Shown piece by piece: positions 27,084-35,557 of a stretch of 64,000 bases of DNA. Origin of the DNA: Actinomycetota bacterium (GTDB lineage Bacteria; Actinomycetota; Thermoleophilia; Solirubrobacterales; 70-9). Both the position numbers and the translations under genes were made by a program. The notes under the pieces were generated by a model. It was not told the DNA's origin. It saw only the letters and a list, made by a program, of their open reading frames with translations, and made no database searches. Position 1 is the first letter of the stretch. Each line of letters starts with the position of its first letter. The DNA lies in contig JAFDWO010000037.1 in NCBI GenBank assembly GCA_018268415.1, positions 26,198-90,197 of the forward strand, in the 5' to 3' direction.

Positions 27084-27869
27084 TCAGCCGGCGTGCTCGG
27101 CGGCGTCGATCGCGGCGTGGGTCGACGCGGCGAGTTCCGGGTCGAGGAGGTCGACGGCGGGCGGCAGCTCGACATGGAGGTCGTCGGCGGGGTCGATCCG
27201 GGCTCGCAGTGGGCCTGCCGAGCGGGAGCCGAGCACGTGACCGCCGCGACGTCGGGCGGTGTCGACGAAGTGCAGGTGGTATCCCGCCACCTCGATGCCC
27301 TCCACGTAGGCGGGGAAGCGGAAGCCCACCATCGAGCCGTCGACGTCGGCGAGCTCGAAGACGTGCTGGTCGGCCACCACCTCGTCGAGCGGCCGGTACG
27401 GTGGCTCCTGGCGCGGCACCGAGCGGGCCCGCACCGTCTCGAAGCGGCCGTCGAGGCGCACCGCGAAGGAGGTCGCGCGGTCCGGCGCCAATTCGTCCAG
27501 CGCCGCCAGGATCGCCACGTGGTCGAGCCCCGCCGGGACCTCCGCCTCGACCGTCGGCGCAAAGCGCGCCACCACCGCGAACGGCGTGCGCTCTCCCGGC
27601 CCGACCACCGTCACGTCCCCGTCCACGTCCGCCCGCAGGAACGCGCCGTCGATCGCGATCATCTCCCCGTCCAGCCCGTTCAGCGTCCCCAGCCCGAGGT
27701 CGCCCCGCGCTGCGAGCTCGGCAAAGGTCAGGTCACCGTCGAAGGAGCCGTCGAGCAGCGCCCCGATCGTCGAAGCCTGGAAGAGGACGTGCGGCGCCCG
27801 CTCGGCGTGGAGGTCGGCGTGCCGCAGCGACTCGACGTGGAGGGATCGGATCCAGCGCTCGTCCAGCAC
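27084..27869 (-). CDS. budA: Alpha-acetolactate decarboxylase
   Basis: 261 residues. Converts acetolactate to acetoin. Family features are LFQASTIGALLDGSFDGDLT, the GLGTLNGLDGEMIAIDG stretch, a Glu in the middle (PLDEVVADQ), and the zinc-binding His of GYHLHFVD and GGHVLG near residues 195-213. The ending VELP is also typical. No acetolactate synthase or butanediol dehydrogenase gene is adjacent. The SRP RNA lies upstream on the same strand. Confidence 0.9.
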   Translation of the reverse strand: MLDERWIRSLHVESLRHADLHAERAPHVLFQASTIGALLDGSFDGDLTFAELAARGDLGLGTLNGLDGEMIAIDGAFLRADVDGDVTVVGPGERTPFAVVARFAPTVEAEVPAGLDHVAILAALDELAPDRATSFAVRLDGRFETVRARSVPRQEPPYRPLDEVVADQHVFELADVDGSMVGFRFPAYVEGIEVAGYHLHFVDTARRRGGHVLGSRSAGPLRARIDPADDLHVELPPAVDLLDPELAASTHAAIDAAEHAG

Positions 27870-27962
27870 CCGCGGCAGTCTGCCGGCAGGGGTGAAAAAG
27901 TGGACCGTGCACCCGCCTTCGAAATCTGGTCACCGGGCGTGTCCGTCGTTTATGGCTCGGGT

Positions 27963-28053
27963 CGGGCTTCCCTGCGGCACCCGCGGCATCCGCTTAAGGC
28001 TGCTTCCTTCCGGACCTGACCTGGTTCGCGTGCCCACGTCGCGCAGGACCCGG
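27963..28053 (-). ncRNA. ffs: Small bacterial signal recognition particle RNA (4.5S type)
   Basis: The minus strand carries the conserved apical domain: ACCAGGTCAGGTCCGGAAGG followed by AAGCAGCC, matching the Ffh-binding symmetric/asymmetric loops and GGAA tetraloop of 4.5S RNA. The flanks pair (CCTGCG with CGCAGG, GGCAC with GTGCC) to give a single hairpin of about 90 nt. The ends are estimated from the last pairing bases. Binds Ffh for co-translational membrane targeting. Confidence 0.9.
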
Positions 28054-28209
28054 CCGTCAACGCCGCCGCGACGCACTGACCCCGACGGTCAGTCCCTCGG
28101 AACGGTAGTCGGCCCCGCTAGAGCGGATTGCGGGTTATAGGGCACCGCTGATTCCCCGCCTAGCACGGTCCGTTGTCAAGCCTACCTTGCCGCCGCAGGA
28201 TCGCGCCGC

Positions 28210-28422
28210 TTGATCGACGTAGCCACCTCATCGTTTTTCGCGATCGTCGTCGCCGCGGTCGGCGCGGCGATGCTCTCGGCCCTCGTCTTCCCCTTCGTCG
28301 GACTGACGCTGCGGCGCCACGGGGAGGCCAACCGCGAACCCCACATCGAGGAGCGCGGCCCGGATGCGGGCTCCCCTCCGCTCGGAGGAGAGCCCGTCGT
28401 CCGGCCGCGGCCGGCGGCCTGA
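28210..28422 (+). CDS. Small single-helix membrane protein, hypothetical
   Basis: 70 residues from TTG 28210. One N-terminal membrane helix (FFAIVVAAVGAAMLSALVFP) then a charged and Pro-rich tail (RRHGEANREPHIEERGPD). Codon use is like that of real genes and the reading frame fills the gap between the SRP RNA and the convergent secreted-protein gene, but the start has no clear ribosome-binding site. Function unknown. Confidence 0.45.
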   Translation: MIDVATSSFFAIVVAAVGAAMLSALVFPFVGLTLRRHGEANREPHIEERGPDAGSPPLGGEPVVRPRPAA

Positions 28423-28437
28423 GCCGCCGGGTGTCAA

Positions 28438-29553
28438 CTATCTGCGGACCAGCTTCAGCGACTTGTAGATCGTCGCCTTGGCCTTGCCGACCCGGACCGT
28501 CTCCTTGAAGAGGAGCCGGCCCTTCGACCCGACGGCCTTGCGGGCGGTGGGCTTGACCACCAGGGCGAAGCTCTTCAGCTTGCCCTGCTTGACCCGCGCA
28601 CGGCGGGCCGCGGTGGCCTGCTTGCTCCGGTTCAGCATGCCCTGCAGCGAGAGCGTGCAGGTGGCGCCAACCTTGGCCGGACATTTGGCCTTGACCGTGA
28701 GGCGATTGCCCGACAACGTCGCCGCGCCGACCAGACCCGACGATTTCATCAGGCTCTCGAGCTTGGCGTTGGAGATGGTGCCACCGGCACCGCCACCGCC
28801 GCCATTGGCGCCGGCGCCTCCGTTCGCTCCGTTGCCACCGCTGCCACCGTTGGCTCCGTTGCCACCGTTGGCCCCGTTGTTGCCGCCCGGGGTTTCCGCG
28901 GCGTCGGGACCGGTGACGATCACGTTGTCGAAGCGGGCGGTCGTTTCTCCGAGCAACCCGATCGAGGCGACGGTCGAGGTGTCCGCCGTTTCGACCTGGA
29001 CGACATAGCTGTGACCGGCGGTCAACGAGACACCACCCGATTTGGTACCGAAAGGAACTTCGCCTTCGATCGTCTCGGTGATCGCTTTCTGTTTCGTGTT
29101 GGTCGTTTTGTCGACCAGGTAGGCCGTGTAGGTGAACTGCGGGGTCAGCGGGAGGAGGCCGCCGGGTTCAAACGATCGCGCCAACGACAGCGACCCGTTG
29201 CCGCTGCCAACGGCCGTGAACGCCGGAGACTCAGCCGTCAGTTCCGCCTGAAACAGGCCAAGCAGGTTGAGCGTAACGTTGGTTTTGACGGCGTAGGACC
29301 CCGCCGGCGCCCCGGCGCTGCCGTCGTACCCGGCGTCGTTGGTGCAGAGAATTTCGATCAACGTCAACGCTTTGCACGATTTTTCGGGGGACGCAGCGAC
29401 TTTCCACCCTTCCGCGCTTCCGGTAAACGTGCTGCCTCCGCCCGGATAGGAGGCTGCAGACGCCTGGCCGACAGCGAGAACAAGTAGGGCCGCTCCCGAC
29501 ACGCACCCCAGCAAGACTGCCTGGCGTATGCGACTCCTGAGCGAAATAGACAC
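28438..29553 (-). CDS. Secreted protein with Gly/Asn-rich linker, unknown function
   Basis: 371 residues from GTG 29553, preceded by AAAGGAG at four bases. Signal peptide at 1-34 (VLLGCVSGAALLVLAVGQASA). Residues 35-220 look like a beta-sandwich (YPGGGSTFTGSAEGWKV; SYVVQVETADTS; ARFDNVIVTG), resembling carbohydrate-binding or PEP-CTERM-like choice domains. Residues about 222-262 are a GGNGANGG repeat linker. The basic C-terminal domain (AKCPAKVGATCTLSLQG; KRLLFKETVRV-like) is common in secreted Thermoleophilia proteins and recurs in the C-terminus of the GH26 gene at 38512. Confidence 0.75.
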   Translation of the reverse strand: MSISLRSRIRQAVLLGCVSGAALLVLAVGQASAASYPGGGSTFTGSAEGWKVAASPEKSCKALTLIEILCTNDAGYDGSAGAPAGSYAVKTNVTLNLLGLFQAELTAESPAFTAVGSGNGSLSLARSFEPGGLLPLTPQFTYTAYLVDKTTNTKQKAITETIEGEVPFGTKSGGVSLTAGHSYVVQVETADTSTVASIGLLGETTARFDNVIVTGPDAAETPGGNNGANGGNGANGGSGGNGANGGAGANGGGGGAGGTISNAKLESLMKSSGLVGAATLSGNRLTVKAKCPAKVGATCTLSLQGMLNRSKQATAARRARVKQGKLKSFALVVKPTARKAVGSKGRLLFKETVRVGKAKATIYKSLKLVRR

Positions 29554-29736
29554 GGTGCTCCTTTCGTAACGTCAATAAAATGCAGCAATCTCCTTTCGGC
29601 TTCTACGCCGATTACTTAAAATTCTCAACCCACATACCTAGTTTTCTGGACGCTTATCCGAAGCCGCCGCCCAGCCTCGGGCACGGCTCGCCGATCCGAC
29701 CGCCCTGGCCCCCATCGGCGTAAACTGCCCGCTCCC

Positions 29737-29808
29737 GGGCGCGTAGCTCAGTGGGAGAGCGCTCGCTTCACACGCGAGAGGTCGCTGGTTCGAAACCAGC
29801 CGTGCCCA
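29737..29808 (+). tRNA. tRNA-Val (anticodon CAC)
   Basis: Full cloverleaf: acceptor GGGCGCG/CGTGCCC with one G-T pair, D-arm GCTCAGTGGGAGAGC, anticodon stem CTCGC/GCGAG with loop TTCACAC, T-arm GCTGGTTCGAAACCAGC, discriminator A. Anticodon CAC at 29769-29771. The CCA end is not encoded. Confidence 0.97.
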
Positions 29809-29910
29809 TGTCAGTAGACGGTTCGAGATGCGGAATCCCGTCCTTGCCGTGAGGCACCCGGCCGCCGGCTGATCCGCTCGCCTGTCGCCGGCGGTCGTCG
29901 ATGGCCGCCC

Positions 29911-29916
29911 TATACT
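29911..29916 (+). promoter_or_regulatory. -10 promoter element before the c-di-AMP riboswitch
   Basis: TATACT about 7 bases before the riboswitch 5' region; no convincing -35 hexamer is seen in the GC-rich upstream sequence. Confidence 0.45.
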
Positions 29917-29922
29917 CACCGG

Positions 29923-30074
29923 CCACAAACCTGCCTAATCCCGTGCAGAGGCTGCCCGGGAGCGGGGGACCCAGAGGGCCTGACGGCCCAGGGGCGAATC
30001 GGGACATCAGTGCCGTAGCGCGACTCTTTCAGCGCGAGCCCGCCAGCTAACCCCGCAGGCGTTCGGAAGAGAGG
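29923..30074 (+). promoter_or_regulatory. ydaO/yuaA-type c-di-AMP riboswitch
   Basis: Matches the class consensus in order: GCCCGGGAGCGGGGGACCC, GGGGCGAATCGGGA, GCCGTAGCGCGACTCTTTC, GAGCCCGCCAGCTAACCCCG, CAGGCGTTCGGAAGAGAGG. The closing GGAAGAGAGG lies directly before the TTG start at 30082 and doubles as the ribosome-binding region, so ligand binding could act on translation as well as transcription. In actinobacteria this class controls cell-wall hydrolase genes and is an OFF switch. Confidence 0.92.
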
Positions 30075-30081
30075 TCTCGTC

Positions 30082-30921
30082 TTGTCGCACCCCAGAGCAA
30101 TCGATCCCCGTCTCGGTCTCGTGCTGCTCGTCCTCGGCCTGTTGCTCGCCTTCGCGGGGACGGCGCGGGCGGCGGTCGCCGTCGGCGGGGTCGGCGCGCG
30201 TGGCGCGGTCACGCTGGCCGACGTCAACTGCGTGAAGCAGTGCATCGGCGCCCATAAGGTGCGCCCGGGCTCGACCGTCCGGCTGCGCGGCCTCGACCTC
30301 GAAGAGGTGCGACAGGTCGTCTTCCGCGGCAGCAGGGGCCCGCTCCAGGTCGAACCGATGCGGCGGACCGAACGGACGGCGACGGCGATCGTCCCGGACG
30401 GCGCGGTCGCCGGGCGGCCCTACGTGATCGACCGGGCCGGACACCAGTCCCCCCCGTCCCCTCACAAGCTCTTCATCCTGCCGAGCGCCTCTCCCCCGCC
30501 GCTTGCCGCGGCCTCCGGGGCGACCTATCCGATCGCCGGCAAGCACGAGCTCTGGGAGGGCTTCGGCGGGGCGCGCGAACACGGCGGCGCGGACATCGGC
30601 GCCGCCTGCGGCACGCCCCTGGTCGCCGCCCTCGCAGGCACGGTCGAGTACAACAAATACGAACCGCGGGGCGGCAACTACCTGGTGATCGACGCCGACG
30701 GTGTCGACGCCGACCTCGTCTACATGCACATGAGCGCTCCCTCGCCGCTGAAGGTCGGGCAGAAGATCGCCGTCGGCGCGGCGGTCGGGACCGTCGGCGA
30801 CACCGGCAACGCCTCGGGCTGCCACCTGCACTTCGAGTACTGGATCGGCGAGGCCTGGCTGGGCGGCGAAGCCGTCGATCCGGTTCCCTACCTGACGCAG
30901 TGGGAAGGCGCGACCGGGTAG
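30082..30921 (+). CDS. Secreted M23 (LytM) peptidoglycan endopeptidase
   Basis: 279 residues from TTG 30082. Signal peptide at about 1-30 (LVLLVLGLLLAFAGTARA). Residues 35-135 are an all-beta IPT-like segment with a Cys pair (NCVKQC). The LytM domain at about 150-275 has the zinc site in full: HGGADIGAACG (His and Asp), YMHMSA and CHLHFEYW (HxH). Cleaves cross-linking peptides of peptidoglycan. The c-di-AMP riboswitch in its leader ties it to cell-wall or osmotic control. Confidence 0.92.
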   Translation: MSHPRAIDPRLGLVLLVLGLLLAFAGTARAAVAVGGVGARGAVTLADVNCVKQCIGAHKVRPGSTVRLRGLDLEEVRQVVFRGSRGPLQVEPMRRTERTATAIVPDGAVAGRPYVIDRAGHQSPPSPHKLFILPSASPPPLAAASGATYPIAGKHELWEGFGGAREHGGADIGAACGTPLVAALAGTVEYNKYEPRGGNYLVIDADGVDADLVYMHMSAPSPLKVGQKIAVGAAVGTVGDTGNASGCHLHFEYWIGEAWLGGEAVDPVPYLTQWEGATG

Positions 30922-30937
30922 CCGCAGCTCCGGGGCG

Positions 30938-31216
30938 TCAGGAGGCCACCCAGACCGCCACGACCATCATCGTGCCGACCAGCCCGACCGCCGAGGCGGC
31001 AATCGCCGTCCACGCCATCGCCCGACCGCTTTCCCTCCCCTCCGAGGCGCCGATCTCGCGCAGGGCCCTGACGCCGAGGTAGATCGCGGCCACCGAGCCG
31101 AAGCCGAAGACCCAGAAGATCGAAAGCGCGAGGGAGACCATCGCCCGCTCGTTCATCTCGCGACCGGACGCCTCGCTACGCGCCCGGCTCTCCAGCTCTT
31201 GTCGATCCTCGCTCAT
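30938..31216 (-). CDS. DUF4190-like small membrane protein
   Basis: 92 residues from ATG 31216 (MSEDRQELESRARSEASG). A charged N-terminal helix, then two membrane helices (MVSLALSIFWVFGFGSVAAI; AWTAIAASAVGLVGTMMVVA) linked by YLGVRALREIGASEGRESGR, the GxRAxxEI(x)rs loop typical of DUF4190. Function unknown. It lies close to the CDF gene on the same strand. Confidence 0.65.
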   Translation of the reverse strand: MSEDRQELESRARSEASGREMNERAMVSLALSIFWVFGFGSVAAIYLGVRALREIGASEGRESGRAMAWTAIAASAVGLVGTMMVVAVWVAS

Positions 31217-31235
31217 TCGCAACGGCTGCAGGGGG

Positions 31236-32189
31236 TCAAGCCGACATCCCAGAGGGCGAGGCGACCTGCAGGGGTCGCGTCTGGGCGTGATCGGTCTGCA
31301 GGGTGACGTGATCGATGCCGAAGCGGTCGTGCAGCATCGCCGCGATCTCGCGCCGGCGGGCGTGGCAGTCGTCGTCCTCGCCGACGAGGACGTGGGCGGC
31401 GAGGGCGGGGAACCCGGAGCTGACCTCCCAGAGGTGGAGGTCGTGGACCTGGACCACGCCGGGCTGGGCGACCATCGCCCTACCGACCTCCTCCGGGTCG
31501 ATGCCCTGCGGCGCGCCCTCCAGCAGGATGCGCCCGGAATCGCGCAGCAGGCCGTAGGCGGCCCGGAACATGATCAGGGCGATGACGAGGGCGGCGACGC
31601 CGTCGGCGCGGGTGAAGCCGGTGAGGAGGATGACGATCCCGGCGATCGCGGTGGCGACGAAGGCGGCGAGGTCGGTGAGGATGTGCTGGAAGGCCCCCTC
31701 GACGTTGAGGCTCGAGCGGTTCGCCCGCGACAGTGTCCAGGTCGCCGCGAGGTTGACGGCGACGCCGACCAGGGCGACGACGAGCAGCGGCACACCGGGG
31801 ACGTCGGGCGGCGTGAACAGGCGCCGCACGCCCTCGACGAAGATCACCGCGCCGAGGACGGCCAGGGTCGCGCCGTTGAACTGGGCGGAGAGGATCTCGG
31901 CGCGCTTGAGGCCGAAGGTGAAGTTGCCCTCGGCCGGACGGCTCGCCAACCGCAGGGCCACCAGCGCCAGCGCCAGCGCGCCCGCGTCGCTCAGCATGTG
32001 GGCGGCGTCGGAGAGAAGCGCCAGCGAGGAGATCGCGATGCCGACGGCGACCTCGACGACCATGAAGCCGGCGATCAGGACAAGCGCGATCCTCAGCTTG
32101 CCGCGGTCGGCGTCGGCGCTGACGCCGTGGCTGTGGCCGTGACCCCCGCCGTGGTCGTGTCCGTCGTGCTCGTGCGCCCGCTCACCCAT
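31236..32189 (-). CDS. czcD: Cation diffusion facilitator (CzcD/ZitB-like) metal efflux protein
   Basis: 317 residues from ATG 32189. The His-rich N-terminus (HDGHDHGGGHGHSHG) is followed by six membrane helices. Metal-site residues are visible in LLSDAAHMLSDAGALAL (HxxxD) and the second FQHILTDLAAFVATAIAG. The C-terminal cytoplasmic domain contains VHDLHLWEVSSG, characteristic of Zn-CDF proteins. Exports Zn(II) or related ions against proton flow. Divergent from an ArsR repressor with an operator between them. Confidence 0.92.
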   Translation of the reverse strand: MGERAHEHDGHDHGGGHGHSHGVSADADRGKLRIALVLIAGFMVVEVAVGIAISSLALLSDAAHMLSDAGALALALVALRLASRPAEGNFTFGLKRAEILSAQFNGATLAVLGAVIFVEGVRRLFTPPDVPGVPLLVVALVGVAVNLAATWTLSRANRSSLNVEGAFQHILTDLAAFVATAIAGIVILLTGFTRADGVAALVIALIMFRAAYGLLRDSGRILLEGAPQGIDPEEVGRAMVAQPGVVQVHDLHLWEVSSGFPALAAHVLVGEDDDCHARRREIAAMLHDRFGIDHVTLQTDHAQTRPLQVASPSGMSA

Positions 32190-32200
32190 CGCCCGCAATC

Positions 32201-32228
32201 ATATGCATAGCTGCACATTTCTGCATAT
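32201..32228. promoter_or_regulatory. ArsR/SmtB-type operator between czcD and its repressor
   Basis: ATATGCA and TGCATAT form an inverted repeat with a 14-base spacer, in the AT-rich divergent gap. It overlaps the czcD start region, fitting repression of both genes. Confidence 0.6.
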
Positions 32229-32253
32229 TCGCAGGCGATAGATTTTGAGAACG

Positions 32254-32580
32254 ATGCCCAACAAGACGACGACGCTCGACGGGACGCCGGCCGGCCGCGG
32301 TCGCGAGGAACGACTGGCGGAGACGTTCCGCCTCCTTGCCGACCCCGGGCGGATGCGGATGGTGATCGCGCTCCATGCCGAGGAGGAGCTCGCGGTCGGC
32401 GAGCTCGCCGCGGCCGCGGGCCTCAGCCAGACGGCCTGCTCGCAGCAGCTACGCCTGCTGCGTACCGCGCGGCTGGTGCGCAGGCGTCGCGACGGTCGCC
32501 ACGTCTACTACTCGCTCTTCGACGACCACGTGTTCGAGCTGATCGAGCTGGTCGAGCGGCACCTCGACGAGGACCACTAG
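32254..32580 (+). CDS. ArsR/SmtB-family metal-sensing repressor
   Basis: 108 residues from ATG 32254 (MPNKTTTLDG). Winged helix with ELAAAAGLSQTACSQQLRLL as recognition helix and RRDGRHVYYSLFDDHV wing. The C-terminus DDHVFELIELVERHLDEDH offers the DxH...HxxE/H ligands of the alpha-5 zinc site of SmtB/CzrA sensors. Regulates the divergent CDF exporter. Confidence 0.9.
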   Translation: MPNKTTTLDGTPAGRGREERLAETFRLLADPGRMRMVIALHAEEELAVGELAAAAGLSQTACSQQLRLLRTARLVRRRRDGRHVYYSLFDDHVFELIELVERHLDEDH

Positions 32581-32596
32581 GGCTCGCCACCGGCGA

Positions 32597-33475
32597 TCAG
32601 GACGACGAGCGCCCTTCGATTCGTTCTCGCAACGCCGCGCCCCGGCCCGCCGCGACCGCCCGCGCGGCCCGCTCGGGGGTAAGGGGGACCCCTTCGGCGT
32701 AGGCGAGGTCGAGCAGCTCCTGCCGCTCGACGTCCTCGCGCGCCCAGCGCAGGAAGACCCACGCGAAGATCGCCAGCGCCATCAACATGCACTCCCCCAT
32801 GAGGATCGCCCCGGCCGTCGACTGATCGGCGATCGGTTCGATCCCGTTGGCGACCGCGGTGGCCGAGTAGTCGGGGTAGAAGACGGAGTCCGACCACATC
32901 AGGACGTTGGCCAGGACCATCGCCGGCAGCCAGATGCCGACCGTGTAGATGACGTGGGCGGCCTTGCCGAACCAGGCCGGCTTCGGCAACGGGCCGAAGA
33001 GCGGCATCCAGAGCAGGATGCCGGTGGCGATGAAGCTCAGGTGCTCGGCCTCGTGCAGCGGTACCGAGTCGAGCACTGCCTGGTAGAGCGGGGGCGAGTG
33101 CCAGAGGAAGAGGTTCACCGTGAAGAGCGAGATCGCGACCACCGGGTGCGTGAGGAATCGCAGTGCGTGGGCGAGCCGGTTGGCGAGGAGCGGCTGCATC
33201 AGGGGGCCGGTCAGGCCGAGCACGATCAGGAGCGTCGCCACGTCGGCGAGCAGGATGTGCTGCCCCATGTGGGCGAGGACCAGTTCACCGGCCTTGCCCT
33301 CGAGCGGCCCCACCGCGATGAGGACCACGACCATGCCGATGCCGAAGGAGAGCTGCCGCCAGGCGGGGACCCCCCTGCCCTCGCGGTTCAAGGTTTGGGC
33401 CCGCTTCAGGTAGGCGGCCGCGATCAGAAGCGGCGCGACGGCACCGACGAGCTCGGCGAGCGTGTCGACCGACAT
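32597..33475 (-). CDS. ctaG: CtaG-type cytochrome c oxidase assembly protein
   Basis: 292 residues from ATG 33475. Seven predicted membrane helices of the CtaG_caa3 family (PF09678). Conserved points are AHMGQHILL, LFLWHSPPLYQAVL, EAEHLSF and the DQSTAGAILMGECMLMALAI segment. Thought to help copper insertion or assembly of caa3 oxidase. The end lies 16 bases from the convergent ArsR gene; the methyltransferase-like gene ends 2 bases upstream on the same strand. Confidence 0.88.
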   Translation of the reverse strand: MSVDTLAELVGAVAPLLIAAAYLKRAQTLNREGRGVPAWRQLSFGIGMVVVLIAVGPLEGKAGELVLAHMGQHILLADVATLLIVLGLTGPLMQPLLANRLAHALRFLTHPVVAISLFTVNLFLWHSPPLYQAVLDSVPLHEAEHLSFIATGILLWMPLFGPLPKPAWFGKAAHVIYTVGIWLPAMVLANVLMWSDSVFYPDYSATAVANGIEPIADQSTAGAILMGECMLMALAIFAWVFLRWAREDVERQELLDLAYAEGVPLTPERAARAVAAGRGAALRERIEGRSSS

Positions 33476-33477
33476 CT

Positions 33478-34362
33478 TCAGGCCCCGCCCGCGAGGGTCG
33501 CGCAGGTCAGATAATCGACGCCCTCCGCGAAGGGCCAGCGCCAGAGGGCGGTCGCGCCGGGCGCGATCCCGAACGAGCGCAGGGCGGCGCGCGGATCGCT
33601 CTCGACCGGGCCGAGGCCACGGGCGACCGCACTCAGTGCCGGCTCGATGTCCTCCCGCTCGGCGAGGCGCAGGATGTGGCCGAGGTCGGCCGGCTGCTCG
33701 TGGCCCTGCCACCAGGCGAGCGGGTCGTGGACGTGGACGACCAGGGGCGCCGAGGCATGGAGGCGGGCGACGGTCGAGCGCGTCAGCAGCGGCGCGTAAC
33801 GGCGCAGAAAGGCGGCCCGACGCCGCTCCCCGACCCCGAGGTCGAGCAGCGCCGGGTAGAGGAGTTGGCTGTAGAGGAGGTCGCCGATCGCGAGGTCATA
33901 CGGAGCGCCGGGCAGGGGCGCTTCCGGGCCGGTGACCTTGTCCGGCGCTTCACCGAGCACGGCCGCGACGACGATCCGGTCGGCGACGCCACCGGTCACG
34001 TCGTGCGCGGCGATCTCGACCCGTCGGCGCAGGCGCCAGGGCAGACGCCGACGCGCCGACCGGGCGGCCTTCGCGTCGAGGTCGACGAGCGTCACCGATC
34101 CGGCCCGCCGGGCGATCCGCTCCAGAGGAAGGTCGTCGCCGTTGCCCGCCCCGAGGACCGCGACGCGGGCTCCCTCGCCGAGATGCGGCTCGATGAAGCT
34201 CCAGAGGGCGTCGCGCGCCGGCTCCCAGCGGCGGCGGCGGTCCACCTCGGCCCGCGCGTTGCGCGCGGAGTTCGCGACCCGCGAGGGCGAACGCAGCCGC
34301 CGCTCGGCCAGGTCGGCCTGGGCGCGCAGCACGTCGGCGCGGGAGCTAGTGGTCGTGCGCAT
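33478..34362 (-). CDS. SAM-dependent methyltransferase-like protein
   Basis: 294 residues from ATG 34362 (MRTTTSSRADVLRAQADLAE). Residues about 60-160 show a class-I methyltransferase core: RVAVLGAGNGDDLPLERIAR (motif I), then SVTLVDLDAKAARSARRRLP with the acidic end of strand 2. The C-terminal half lacks obvious catalytic motifs. The substrate is unknown. It overlaps the CDF gene by 17 bases and nearly abuts ctaG, so ArsR-CDF-methyltransferase-ctaG form one minus-strand operon. Confidence 0.65.
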   Translation of the reverse strand: MRTTTSSRADVLRAQADLAERRLRSPSRVANSARNARAEVDRRRRWEPARDALWSFIEPHLGEGARVAVLGAGNGDDLPLERIARRAGSVTLVDLDAKAARSARRRLPWRLRRRVEIAAHDVTGGVADRIVVAAVLGEAPDKVTGPEAPLPGAPYDLAIGDLLYSQLLYPALLDLGVGERRRAAFLRRYAPLLTRSTVARLHASAPLVVHVHDPLAWWQGHEQPADLGHILRLAEREDIEPALSAVARGLGPVESDPRAALRSFGIAPGATALWRWPFAEGVDYLTCATLAGGA

Positions 34363-35107
34363 GGCCGTGGGCGTGGGAGTGCCGGTGGGGCCCCTCCCCA
34401 CCGTCCTCGGTCGCGAACTCCTCCGGCTCCCCCGGATCGTTCTTCACGGTGACGAAGGACTGCCAGGTGATCCGCAGGATCACCACCGTCACCAGCATGC
34501 CGATCAGGGGGTCCGCGATCTGCACGCCGAGGGCGACGAAGATCGCGCTGGCGACGACGGCGAGGCTGACGATGCCGTCGGTGCGGGCGTGATAACCATC
34601 CGCGACGAGGGCCGGGCTCTGCAAGCGCTTCCCAGCCCGCAGGCGGACGAAGGCGGCCGCCTCGTTGCCGAGGAAGCCGATCACGCCGGCACCCGCGAGC
34701 GCCCAGAGATGGGTCAGGTCCTGCGGGTTGACGAGCCGCTCGATCGACTCGCCGAAGGCGACGCAGGCGCTCAGGAAGATCGTCGCGACGACGAAGTAGC
34801 CGGCGTACTTCTCCGCCTTGAACGAGCGCATCAGGAAGGCGACTCCCAGCGGCACCGCGGTGAGCGCGTCGCCGACGTTGTGGATCAGGTCGGCGAGCAG
34901 CGCGATCGAGCCGCTGAGGACGAAGACGAAGATCTGCAGGCCGGCGGTGAGGCCGAGGATCAGCAGGCTCAGCACGACCGCCTTCAGACCGGCGCGTGAG
35001 CGCTTGATCGAGGCGGCGACGAGGCCGTGGCTGTGGCCGTGCTCACCGCCGTGCTCGTGGGCGGCGTAGGAGTGGGCGTGCTCGTGGGAGTGGGCGTCGC
35101 TCGCCAT
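34346..35107 (-). CDS. CDF-family cation transporter
   Basis: 253 residues from ATG 35107. His-rich at both ends (SHEHAHSYAAHEHGGEHGHS; HRHSHAHGHAHDH). Six helices, with LLADLIHNVGDALTAVPLGV (HxxxD) and ADGYHARTDGIVSLAVVASA (HxxxD) forming the transport site. It lacks the long C-terminal domain of czcD-type proteins. The ArsR stop and this ATG share one base (TGATG). Confidence 0.9.
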   Translation of the reverse strand: MASDAHSHEHAHSYAAHEHGGEHGHSHGLVAASIKRSRAGLKAVVLSLLILGLTAGLQIFVFVLSGSIALLADLIHNVGDALTAVPLGVAFLMRSFKAEKYAGYFVVATIFLSACVAFGESIERLVNPQDLTHLWALAGAGVIGFLGNEAAAFVRLRAGKRLQSPALVADGYHARTDGIVSLAVVASAIFVALGVQIADPLIGMLVTVVILRITWQSFVTVKNDPGEPEEFATEDGGEGPHRHSHAHGHAHDH

Positions 35108-35475
35108 CAGGCGCCGACCTCCAGCTCGCGGCGGGTCCGGTCGGCGAGCCCGAGCCGCAGGTGCTCGACATGCGACATCGCCTCCTCCATCAGCTGACCG
35201 ACGTGTTCGTCGTGGAGCGAGTAGTTGACCCGGCGGCCGTCGCGCTCGCCGCGCACCAGACCCAGGTGGCGAAGGATCCGCAGCTGGTGGGAGACGGCGG
35301 AGCCGTCCATGCCGATCGCCTCCGAGATCTCGGTCACCGAGGCCGGGCCGGCGTAGAGCCGCGCGAGGATCCGCAGGCGGCTCGGGGTGGCGAGCGCCTG
35401 CATCGTCTCGGCGACCTGACGGGCGAGCCCGGAGTCGAGGAGGTCGCCCGGATCGGAATGTCCGCCATGGCTCAT
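35107..35475 (-). CDS. ArsR-family repressor
   Basis: 122 residues from ATG 35475 (MSHGGHSDPGDLL). Winged helix with ASVTEISEAIGMDGSAVSHQ as helix-turn-helix and GERDGRRVNYSLHDEHV wing. DEHVGQLMEEAMSHVEHLR contains the alpha-5 D/H ligands typical of zinc/nickel sensors. First gene of the CDF operon. Confidence 0.88.
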   Translation of the reverse strand: MSHGGHSDPGDLLDSGLARQVAETMQALATPSRLRILARLYAGPASVTEISEAIGMDGSAVSHQLRILRHLGLVRGERDGRRVNYSLHDEHVGQLMEEAMSHVEHLRLGLADRTRRELEVGA

Positions 35476-35491
35476 GGCCGTGGACAATAGC

Positions 35492-35505
35492 TGAATGATT
35501 GTTCA
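35492..35505. promoter_or_regulatory. ArsR-type operator half-site pair
   Basis: TGAATGATTGTTCA, arms TGAA/TTCA, 16 bases upstream of the ArsR ATG and in the gap shared with the divergent CadC-like gene. Confidence 0.5.
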
Positions 35506-35557
35506 TCTGTAAGGTCTTCGGTATGTCAGTGGGAGAAACACCCGCACGTTTGTACGT

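Noticed and set aside
28054..28160. Second RNA gene next to the SRP RNA
   Set aside because: Short inverted segments (GACCCCGACGGTC) exist, but no tRNA or known RNA fold can be drawn.
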